34,864 nucleotides of DNA from Eubacterium sp. (GCA_017459345.1 JAFUDC010000059.1:1-34864); one strand, 5' to 3'. Numbered from the stretch's first letter, positions 26,011 to 31,580 are shown. A program made the numbers and translations. Notes: generated by a model not told the origin, from the sequence alone.

Positions 26011-26102
26011 AGCCGGATTTTGTCTCGATTGCGAAGCAAGAGAGGTACAAAATCGGGCATTCGACAATTTAAGTCAGAAAAAAGCTTACGCTATCAGAGG
26101 AG
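26011..26102 (+). ncRNA. Structured leader element, copy 1 (candidate cis-regulatory RNA)
   Basis: A 92-nt element starting AGCCGGATTTTGT and ending in the ribosome binding site AGAGGAG of the sulfite reductase gene. Arms GATTTTGT and ACAAAATC enclose CTC-GA-TTGC-GAA-GCAA-GA-GAG; the outer GCC and GGC pair across a G-G mismatch. A second weaker hairpin uses CGAC and GTCA. It aligns without gaps to copy 2 (76 of 92 identical). A TATAGT -10 at 25997-26002 would place the transcription start at the element's 5' edge. Confidence 0.6.
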
Positions 26103-26111
26103 GAAGTTATA

Positions 26112-26978
26112 ATGGCAAAAATTGATTATGCAGGCCTGAAAAAAGGCGGTTTTATGCGCCAGAAGCAAAAAGGCAAATTCTCCTTGAGACTGCAGGTGGT
26201 GGCCGGCAATGTCACCGCCGAAAACCTGCGGGCCATCCAGGAGGTTGCAGATACCTACGGGGAAGGGTATGTTCATCTGACCTCCCGTCAGAGTATAGAA
26301 ATTCCCTTTATTGATTATGAAGATATCGAGGAAGTCAAGGCAAAGCTGGCGAAAGGAGGCGTCAAGCCCGGTGTCTGCGGGCCAAGAGTCCGGACTGTGA
26401 CTGGATGTCAGGGCGATCAGGTCTGTCCCAGCGGCAATATAGATTCCTATGATATCGCTAAGAAGCTGGATGCCAGATATTATGCCAGGGAGCTCCCTCA
26501 TAAGTTCAAGTTCGGCGTTACCGGCTGTCAGAATAACTGCCTGAAGGCGGAAGAGAACGATGTGGGCATCAAGGGTGCCCTGGATGTGAGCTGGAAGCAG
26601 GATAAATGTACTCTCTGCGGTGTCTGCGTCAAGGCCTGCCGGGAGGGTGTGATCAGCATTGAGGATGAAAAACTTACCTGTGACTTCAGCAAATGCAACC
26701 AGTGCGGCCGCTGTGTCAAGGCCTGTCCCTTTGACGCCTGGGAGGGTCAGAGGGCCTATCACCTCTCCTTCGGGGGATTATTCGGCAACAAGATTGCCCA
26801 GGGCGAGAGTCTGGTTCCCCTGGTGAAGGACGAGGAGACTCTCTTCCGGGTCACCGACGCAGCCATTACATTTTTTGCGGAAAATGCAAATCCCGGGGAG
26901 CGGTTTAAATTTACGGCCGACCGTGTAGGCTGGGACCAGCTGAAAATTAAAGTGCAGGAGGCATATTATGGCAAATGA
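26112..26978 (+). CDS. Small siroheme/[4Fe-4S] sulfite (or nitrite) reductase with ferredoxin domain
   Basis: A 288-residue protein of the nitrite/sulfite reductase superfamily in its short, single-module form. Residues 1-80 form the ferredoxin-like half domain (LTSRQSIEIPF). The siroheme-[4Fe-4S] ligands C99-x5-C105 and C139-x3-C143 are in TGCQGDQVC and TGCQNNC. Two more [4Fe-4S] clusters are at C166-x2-C169-x2-C172-x3-C176 and C195-x2-C198-x2-C201-x3-C205. It resembles AsrC and small assimilatory sulfite reductases; no AsrA or AsrB partner is present, so ferredoxin is the likely donor. It would reduce lyase-derived sulfite to sulfide. AGAGGAGG precedes the ATG. Confidence 0.85.
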   Translation: MAKIDYAGLKKGGFMRQKQKGKFSLRLQVVAGNVTAENLRAIQEVADTYGEGYVHLTSRQSIEIPFIDYEDIEEVKAKLAKGGVKPGVCGPRVRTVTGCQGDQVCPSGNIDSYDIAKKLDARYYARELPHKFKFGVTGCQNNCLKAEENDVGIKGALDVSWKQDKCTLCGVCVKACREGVISIEDEKLTCDFSKCNQCGRCVKACPFDAWEGQRAYHLSFGGLFGNKIAQGESLVPLVKDEETLFRVTDAAITFFAENANPGERFKFTADRVGWDQLKIKVQEAYYGK

Positions 26979-27216
26979 GATTACGATTGATGAGACCATC
27001 GATATCACGGATTCTGTGTGTCCCATGACCTTTGTCCGCACCAAGGCTGCCCTGGAGGAGATGGAGATCGGCCAGGTCTTAAGTGTGATCATGAACGACG
27101 GTGAACCAGCCGAGAATGTACCCCGCAGCATGAAGGATGAGGGGCAGCTGGTGCTGGGACTCAGGCAGCTTGAGAACGGGACTTATCAGATGCTGGTAAA
27201 GAAGCTGGAAGAATAA
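26968..27216 (+). CDS. TusA/YedF-family sulfurtransferase-like protein
   Basis: An 82-residue protein of the TusA (SirA/YedF) fold, with the sulfur-relay cysteine C18 in DSVCPMTFVRTKAAL and the GQVLSVIMNDGEPAENVPRSMK segment typical of the family. The usual CPxP motif is CPMT here. TusA-like proteins carry persulfide or deliver sulfur to acceptors; here it may shuttle sulfide-level sulfur from the reductase to the sulfur carrier. Its start overlaps the reductase gene by 11 nt, with AGGAGG (26956-26961) inside that gene, indicating tight coupling. Confidence 0.87.
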   Translation: MANEITIDETIDITDSVCPMTFVRTKAALEEMEIGQVLSVIMNDGEPAENVPRSMKDEGQLVLGLRQLENGTYQMLVKKLEE

Positions 27217-27242
27217 TATCTGAGAAAGGATAAGGAATAAAG

Positions 27243-27452
27243 ATGATATTGAATATTGCAGGGGAAAAGAAAGAGTACGAAGAAGGTATCACAGTTGCAG
27301 AACTGATTGAGGCGGAAGATGTGGAGACACCCCAGTATGTCAGTGTCTCAGTCAATGATGACTTTGTGGACTCTGCTGATTTTTCCACTTATAAACTTCA
27401 GGATGGAGACCAGATAGAGTTTATCTACTTTATGGGAGGAGGCAGCCGCTGA
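27243..27452 (+). CDS. ThiS/MoaD-like sulfur carrier with masked C-terminus (HcyS/CysO-like)
   Basis: A 69-residue ubiquitin-fold sulfur carrier (MILNIAGEKKEYEEG, then VSVNDDFV, then LQDGDQIEFIYFMGGG). Mature carriers end in GG so that the glycine can be adenylated and converted to a thiocarboxylate; this one ends in GGGSR, so the last two residues must be removed. The JAMM peptidase encoded downstream would do that. The same masked-carrier logic is known for HcyS/HcyD of Wolinella succinogenes and QbsE/QbsD of Pseudomonas. ThiS for thiamine is unlikely, as no thiG or thiH is near. Its stop overlaps the next ATG by 1 nt. Confidence 0.88.
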   Translation: MILNIAGEKKEYEEGITVAELIEAEDVETPQYVSVSVNDDFVDSADFSTYKLQDGDQIEFIYFMGGGSR

Positions 27453-28258
27453 TGGCAATGACCAATGAACAGCTGGAGCGCTATTCCAGACATATTATAT
27501 TAAAAGAAGTGGGTGTGAAGGGACAGAAGAAGCTCTTAAATGGCAAAGTGCTGATCATCGGCGCAGGCGGCCTGGGCGCCCCGGCGGCCATGTATCTGGC
27601 TGCTGCAGGTGTGGGAACTATCGGCATAGCGGATGCGGATGTGGTTGACCTGTCCAATCTGCAGCGGCAGATTATCCATGCCACCAGCGATCTGGGCAAG
27701 AAGAAGGTGGAATCTGCGGCGGAAACCATGCGGGAGATGAATCCCGATGTGACAGTCAATACCTATCATACTTTTGTCATGGCCAATAATATCCGGGACC
27801 TGATCAGGGATTATGACTTCATTATTGACGGTACGGATAACTTCCCGGCCAAGTTTCTGATCAACGATGCCTGCGTTCTGGAGGAGAAGCCCTTCTCCCA
27901 TGCCGGTATCATCCGCTTCAAGGGCCAGCTCATGACCTATGTGCCTGGAGAAGGTCCCTGCTACCGCTGTGTATTCAAGGAGCCGCCGCCGGCAGATGCG
28001 GTACCAACCTGCAAGCAGGCCGGTGTTATCGGAGCCATGGGAGGCGTGATCGGCAGTCTTCAGGCTATGGAAGCAGTCAAGTACCTGTTGGGAGTGGGAG
28101 ACCTGCTGACCGGCAGACTCTTAACCTACGATGCCCTGAAGATGGAGTTCCGGACCATCAAGCTGCCAAAGCAGGATAAAAAGTGTGCAGTGTGCGGTGA
28201 GAACCCAACCATCACGGAACCTGTTGACTATGCCCAGGCGGCCTGTGATTTGAAATAA
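27452..28258 (+). CDS. ThiF/MoeB/HesA-family sulfur-carrier adenylyltransferase (HcyF-like)
   Basis: A 268-residue E1-like enzyme that adenylates the carrier's C-terminal glycine. The ATP-binding motif is IIGAGGLGAPAA (G37-G42), then IADADVVDLSNLQRQIIH, DGTDNFPAKFLINDAC, zinc cysteines CYRC and CAVCG, and PTCKQAGVIGAMGGVIGS with the conserved cysteine. The ribosome binding site GGGAGGAGG (27434-27442) is made from the codons for the carrier's glycine tail, and the ATG overlaps the carrier stop (TGATG). No rhodanese domain is attached, so sulfur would come from sulfide or a TusA-like donor. Confidence 0.92.
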   Translation: MAMTNEQLERYSRHIILKEVGVKGQKKLLNGKVLIIGAGGLGAPAAMYLAAAGVGTIGIADADVVDLSNLQRQIIHATSDLGKKKVESAAETMREMNPDVTVNTYHTFVMANNIRDLIRDYDFIIDGTDNFPAKFLINDACVLEEKPFSHAGIIRFKGQLMTYVPGEGPCYRCVFKEPPPADAVPTCKQAGVIGAMGGVIGSLQAMEAVKYLLGVGDLLTGRLLTYDALKMEFRTIKLPKQDKKCAVCGENPTITEPVDYAQAACDLK

Positions 28259-28271
28259 ATGGTAAATTGTT

Positions 28272-28688
28272 ATGATATATATAAAAAAAGAGGACTATAA
28301 TTCCATAATCGATTACGGCAGAGAGGGCCTTCCCAACGAAGTATGCGGCCTTCTTGCCGGAAAGATTGAGGGCCGGGACCGGATTATTGAGAAAGTATAC
28401 TACCTGACCAACATTGATGCCAGCCCGGAACATTTTTCCATGGATCCCAGAGAGCAGCTTGCTGCCATCCGTGATATGAGAAAGGAAGGTCTCATCATGA
28501 TCGGAAACTTTCACTCACATCCGGAGACTCCCTCCCGTCCCTCTGAGGAGGATAAGAGGCTGGCTCATGATTCAAACAGCAGGTATCTGATTCTGTCTCT
28601 TGCTGATACAGAAAAACCCGTTCTGAGGGCCTTTATCATAAGGAACCATACGGAAGTGTCCATGGAGGAGATCAACATCAGTTCCTGA
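28272..28688 (+). CDS. JAMM/MPN+ metallopeptidase (Mec+/HcyD-like)
   Basis: A 138-residue zinc peptidase with a full JAMM motif: E23 in LPNEVCGLLAG, H81-S-H83 followed by seven residues, S91 and D94 (FHSHPETPSRPSEEDKR). Bacterial stand-alone members cleave after the GG of ubiquitin-like sulfur carriers, either to unmask the tail (HcyD, QbsD) or to release cysteine from the carrier adduct (Mec+). Both uses fit here, because the neighbouring carrier carries a two-residue mask. It lies 13 nt after the E1-like gene with a weak ribosome binding site, as last gene of the cluster. Confidence 0.92.
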   Translation: MIYIKKEDYNSIIDYGREGLPNEVCGLLAGKIEGRDRIIEKVYYLTNIDASPEHFSMDPREQLAAIRDMRKEGLIMIGNFHSHPETPSRPSEEDKRLAHDSNSRYLILSLADTEKPVLRAFIIRNHTEVSMEEINISS

Positions 28689-28716
28689 AAGCTTCTTTTC
28701 ATTTTCGTTTACCGGG

Positions 28717-28760
28717 CCATCTATTTACCTATTGAATAGATGGGTAAAATGGGTTATAAT
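28717..28760 (+). promoter_or_regulatory. Promoter with overlapping inverted repeat, upstream of leader element copy 2
   Basis: TTGAAT (28732-28737), a 17-nt spacer and TATAAT (28755-28760) form a near-consensus promoter. CCATCTATT (28717-28725) and AATAGATGG (28735-28743) are perfect 9-bp inverted arms covering the -35 box, a likely operator. The 28689-29027 gap also holds the structured element, a partial copy and a second promoter. Confidence 0.7.
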
Positions 28761-28772
28761 ATTAAGATAAGT

Positions 28773-28864
28773 AGCCGGATCTTGTCTCGATTGCATAGCA
28801 AAAGAGCTACAAGATCGGGCATCCGACAACATAAGTCGGAAAAAAGCTATTGCTTATAGAGGAG
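28773..28864 (+). ncRNA. Structured leader element, copy 2 (candidate cis-regulatory RNA)
   Basis: The same 92-nt layout as copy 1 with no gaps. The main stem is GATCTTGT / ACAAGATC, where the T-A pair of copy 1 has become C-G (compensatory change). The second hairpin is CCGAC / GTCGG, fully paired. It starts 13 nt after a TATAAT -10 box, so it would form the very 5' end of the transcript. It also ends in AGAGGAG, but no ATG follows directly. Confidence 0.6.
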
Positions 28865-28868
28865 AAAA

Positions 28869-28898
28869 TCTGGCAACCGACAGCATTAGTCAGAAAAA
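28869..28898 (+). repeat. Partial third copy of the element's 3' hairpin
   Basis: TGGCAACCGAC, a 7-nt loop and GTCAGAAAAA repeat the 3' hairpin segment of copies 1 and 2 (GGCATCCGAC ... GTCGGAAAAA) without the 5' stem, 54 nt downstream of the same hairpin in copy 2. Confidence 0.55.
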
Positions 28899-28926
28899 CC
28901 TGAGTTTTTAGACGAGGGGACTTAAG

Positions 28927-29031
28927 ATGACCGAGATTTTTTTATTGACAAATCCTTCTTATAAACCTATAATACATATTAGAAAAGTCGGAATTTATTA
29001 TACATTATTAGTTGAGGAGGAATGTTCATGA
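28927..29031 (+). CDS. Possible 34-residue leader ORF coupled to the Rrf2 gene
   Basis: ATG 28927 has GAGGGG (28914-28919) 7 nt upstream, and the frame closes with a TGA that overlaps the Rrf2 ATG (ATGA at 29028-29031). The peptide (MTEIFLLTNPSYKP...) has no recognised family. The consensus promoter at 28945-28973 lies inside it, so the ORF could be translated only from the upstream transcript. Chance is a real alternative. Confidence 0.25.
   Translation: MTEIFLLTNPSYKPIIHIRKVGIYYTLLVEEECS
28945..28973 (+). promoter_or_regulatory. Full-consensus promoter of the Rrf2-family gene
   Basis: TTGACA (28945-28950), a 17-nt spacer and TATAAT (28968-28973) sit about 55 nt before the Rrf2 start. A GTCGGAA half-site at 28987-28993, like that in the leader elements, lies just after the predicted transcription start. 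Confidence 0.85.
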
Positions 29032-29474
29032 AATTATCTAACAAAAGTCGTTACGGCCTGAGAGCTCTGGTAGATCTTGCGGTCAATTCTAAAGACGGAC
29101 ATGTGGCCCTTAATCTGATTGCTGAAAGGAACGGTATTTCTCCCCAGTACCTGGAGCAGGTTTTTGCAAGTCTCAGGAAGGCAGGTATCGTAAAGAGTAT
29201 CAAGGGGCCTCAGGGAGGATATTTTCTGGCCAGAGAGGCGGATCAGATCACTGCCGCTGATATATTGGAAGCCCTTGAGGGAACTTATTATCTGGAAGAG
29301 GAGAATATTTCGGAGATCCCGGCCCAGACCGGTATATCTGTAGCCATACAGGAGCTGCTGATCAACAGGATTAACCATGAGATGGATATCCTGCTTAATG
29401 ACATTAACCTGGCTGACCTTGAAAACTATTATATGGAACATAAATTGATTTCTGATGATATGTACTATATTTAA
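29028..29474 (+). CDS. Rrf2-family regulator, CymR-like (no Fe-S cysteines)
   Basis: A 148-residue winged-helix regulator (MKLSNKSRYGLRALVDLA; HTH in GISPQYLEQVFASLRKAGIV; wing IKGPQGGYFLA). The IscR/NsrR cysteine triad is absent; the region where it would be reads YYLEEENISEIPAQTG. The whole, including the closing MYYI, recalls CymR, the cysteine-metabolism repressor of Bacillus and Staphylococcus, which works with CysK instead of an Fe-S cluster. The start is ATG 29028, 7 nt after GAGGAGG; ATG 29022 would be 1 nt from it. Position after the sulfur genes supports a sulfur-control role. Confidence 0.88.
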   Translation: MKLSNKSRYGLRALVDLAVNSKDGHVALNLIAERNGISPQYLEQVFASLRKAGIVKSIKGPQGGYFLAREADQITAADILEALEGTYYLEEENISEIPAQTGISVAIQELLINRINHEMDILLNDINLADLENYYMEHKLISDDMYYI

Positions 29475-29486
29475 TCAGATAGAAGC

Positions 29487-29530
29487 ATCACTGTCTGTTA
29501 TACACATTGTATTTCAGGCAGTGATTTTTA
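29487..29530 (+). terminator. Rho-independent terminator after the Rrf2 gene
   Basis: ATCACTG (29487-29493) pairs with CAGTGAT (29519-29525), extended by CTG/CAG inside, and is followed by TTTTTA. Confidence 0.75.
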
Positions 29531-29600
29531 TGGCTTATAAAATGTGCACGATGTAATAAACGGCAACTTAATATTTCGCTATTACTTAAATGACCCGGAC

Positions 29601-29620
29601 TAGGTAATTGCAAAACTCGT
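29601..29620 (-). repeat. Dispersed motif copy d (minus strand)
   Basis: Read on the minus strand it is ACGAGTTTTGCAATTACCTA, related to copies a-c. It lies 60 nt before the DUF2318 gene, in opposite orientation to it. Confidence 0.45.
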
Positions 29621-29679
29621 GTCTAGCTCAAAAATGATTCCTTGAAATGGCCTTAAAGTTCGAAAGGAGTATCAACACT

Positions 29680-30168
29680 ATGAAAAAGCTTATTCTTCCT
29701 ATCCTGGCAGGAGTCCTGCTGATTGCGGCAGCAGCTGTTTTTCTATTCACTCCGGCTTCAGTAAAAAAGGATGCCTCATCCACTGAGGAGCCTTCAGTTG
29801 AGGGCCGTATTCTGATTAAGACTGCTGACCTTAAGGAGGATGAGGTGACATTTATCCGGGCAGGAGGGGACAGCAGGATTGAGCTGATTGCCCGTCTGGG
29901 AGCAGACGGGAAGCCGAAAGTCGCTCTTGGAACCTGTCAGTCCTGCAATGGAGCCCCTGGTGCCTATTACAGCCAGGATGGTGACGTCCTTCAGTGCAAC
30001 AACTGCGGCCTGACCTTCCCTCTGGAAGTGATTGACCAGCCGGGAGGTGGCTGCCATCCCATTACCATCGATGAGACCATAATTGAGAGTGAGAAAGATG
30101 GTATCTCTATTGATATGGATAAACTGAGTCAGTACGAAGATTTATTTACATCGGTGAAGGAGCATTGA
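29680..30168 (+). CDS. DUF2318-family membrane-anchored metal-binding protein
   Basis: A 162-residue protein with an uncleaved-looking N-terminal membrane anchor (residues 2-25, KKLILPILAGVLLIAAAAVFLF) and an outward domain of the DUF2318 / FtrD-like type: CQSCNGAPGAYYSQDGDVLQCNNCG plus GGGCHPI, i.e. two CxxC pairs and a Cys-His, likely binding a metal or Fe-S centre. The start is ATG 29680, with AAAGGAG 10 nt upstream; an in-frame ATG at 29647 lacks a site. It is followed after 2 nt by the HMA-SafE fusion, so the two probably act together in metal handling at the membrane. The metal is not determined. Confidence 0.82.
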   Translation: MKKLILPILAGVLLIAAAAVFLFTPASVKKDASSTEEPSVEGRILIKTADLKEDEVTFIRAGGDSRIELIARLGADGKPKVALGTCQSCNGAPGAYYSQDGDVLQCNNCGLTFPLEVIDQPGGGCHPITIDETIIESEKDGISIDMDKLSQYEDLFTSVKEH

Positions 30169-30170
30169 CC

Positions 30171-31484
30171 ATGCCAAAAAGGAGCAGAAGGATTCAGGTT
30201 AAGGGAATGTTCTGCGAAAAATGTGAGAGACGAATCAGCAGGGCTCTCTTAAACTTACCTGGGGTTCTTAAAGCAAATGCAAGCTTCAAAAATGCAGATG
30301 TGGAGGTCATATGGGAGCCCGACCGGACTGACGAAGACAGCCTGTACAAGGCCATAGAAGAGGCGGGCTATGAGCCTGTATTGCAGGAGGTCAGAAGAGA
30401 CGGGATGATACAGACCGCCTCCATCCTGATTATTCTGTTATCCCTGTACATGATCGCAGATCATATGGGATGGACCGGCTATCTGAATATCTTTCCAAAA
30501 GCAGAGTCCACCATCAGTCTTTCCATGGTCTTTGTCATCGGGCTGCTGACCTCTGTTCACTGTGTGGCTATGTGCGGGGGGATCAATCTGGCTCAGAGCA
30601 CCACTGCTGCCAGAAGAGACCATAAGATATTCCGGTCTAATGTCAGCTATCAGGCAGGCCGGGTTATCTCTTATACTATCATCGGAGCTATAGTCGGGGG
30701 AGTGGGCAGTGTCCTCCGACTTAATGGTCTGGTTCGCGGATTCCTTCCCATACTGGCCGGTATGGTTATGATTATCATGGCCTTAAATATGCTGGGCCTT
30801 TTTCGCTCCCTTCACTCCCTGACTTTTCATCTTCCTGCTGGAGTATATGGCCGGGTAATCGGCTGGTTTGGAGGGCAGTCTTCTTTTGTCATCGGCCTGT
30901 TAAACGGTCTTATGCCCTGTGGCCCCCTGCAGTCCATGCAGCTCTATGCCCTGACTGCGGGATCAGCCATCAGAGGTGCTCTTTCCATGCTGCTTTTCGG
31001 TGCAGGTACCGTTCCTCTGATGCTGGGATTCGGCTATCTTGCCGGCAGCCTGAACCGGAGATTCTCCCGGTATATGCTGACTGTATCCGCATTCCTTATC
31101 TTTATCATGGGAATTCATATGACTGCTGATGGTTTTTCCCTGTCAGGAATAAGACTTCCCTCAATCCATCTGCCAGGACAAATGTCTGGCCCGGAGGCGG
31201 CAGTTATCAATGATGAAGGAGAGCAGCAGGTCCGCACAGAGATTGATTACGGCAGCTATCCTGCCATAAAGGTTAAAAGGGGGATCCCGGTTGAGTGGAC
31301 CATCCATGTACCTGAGGGTAAGCTCAACGGCTGCAACGGGGAGATCCTTATCCCTGCCTACAATCTGGATATTGTTCTTATGGAAGGAGATAACAGGGTA
31401 TCCTTCCTCCCTGAGAAAACCGGAACCATCCCTTACAGCTGCTGGATGGGGATGATCAAAAGCACAATAGAGGTTACGGAGTAA
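30171..31484 (+). CDS. HMA domain - SafE/UreH-type membrane domain - cupredoxin-like fusion
   Basis: A 437-residue fusion. Residues 5-72 are a heavy-metal-associated domain with the MFCEKCERR metal motif (CxxC). Residues about 78-325 form a six- to seven-helix SafE/UreH-type (DsbD-like) membrane domain with the diagnostic VHCVAMCGG and GLMPCGPLQSMQLYALTAGS. Residues about 350-437 are a cupredoxin-like domain, with NGCNGEI and IPYSCWMGMI providing cysteine and methionine ligands. Such fusions are usually linked to copper (or other soft metal) transfer across the membrane. Automated tools may label it a sulfite exporter; see rejected items. The start is ATG 30171, with GAAGGAG 8 nt upstream, rather than the TTG at 30165. 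Confidence 0.85.
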   Translation: MPKRSRRIQVKGMFCEKCERRISRALLNLPGVLKANASFKNADVEVIWEPDRTDEDSLYKAIEEAGYEPVLQEVRRDGMIQTASILIILLSLYMIADHMGWTGYLNIFPKAESTISLSMVFVIGLLTSVHCVAMCGGINLAQSTTAARRDHKIFRSNVSYQAGRVISYTIIGAIVGGVGSVLRLNGLVRGFLPILAGMVMIIMALNMLGLFRSLHSLTFHLPAGVYGRVIGWFGGQSSFVIGLLNGLMPCGPLQSMQLYALTAGSAIRGALSMLLFGAGTVPLMLGFGYLAGSLNRRFSRYMLTVSAFLIFIMGIHMTADGFSLSGIRLPSIHLPGQMSGPEAAVINDEGEQQVRTEIDYGSYPAIKVKRGIPVEWTIHVPEGKLNGCNGEILIPAYNLDIVLMEGDNRVSFLPEKTGTIPYSCWMGMIKSTIEVTE

Positions 31485-31551
31485 AGATCCAAAATGTCCG
31501 TCTCCTGTCAGATTTACCTGAGCTGGTTTTATTAGCTGAGCCAATATTAGG

Positions 31552-31580
31552 TTGACCAAATCTGGAAGATGCCTTAAAAT
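31552..31580 (+). promoter_or_regulatory. Near-consensus promoter of the CoA-transferase gene
   Basis: TTGACC (31552-31557), a 17-nt spacer and TAAAAT (31575-31580) precede the start codon by 43 nt. Confidence 0.75.

Noticed and set aside
26094-26762. 222-residue open frame on the minus strand inside the sulfite reductase gene
   Set aside because: It is a shadow of the conserved plus-strand frame, which holds all Fe-S cysteines; the antisense product has no family features.
26112-26978. Dissimilatory sulfite reductase (DsrAB) for sulfite respiration
   Set aside because: The protein is a single short module without DsrA/B partners, DsrC or DsrMKJOP; assimilation with a ferredoxin donor is simpler.
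27243-28258. Thiamine (ThiS/ThiF) or molybdopterin (MoaD/MoeB) biosynthesis genes
   Set aside because: No thiG, thiH, moaA or moaE is nearby, the carrier tail is masked (GGGSR), and a JAMM peptidase is linked, which fits the cysteine/homocysteine type instead.
26011-28864. T-box leader or SAM-I (S-box) riboswitch
   Set aside because: The T-box core GGGTGG and an antiterminator are absent, and the S-box conserved core and kink-turn pattern are not found. The element is also shorter than a T-box leader.
30171-31484. Sulfite exporter reading of the SafE/TauE-like membrane domain
   Set aside because: It would suit the sulfonate locus, but the HMA domain, the VHCVAMCGG and GLMPCGP motifs and the cupredoxin-like tail place it in the UreH/DsbD-like metal-handling group rather than among TauE exporters.
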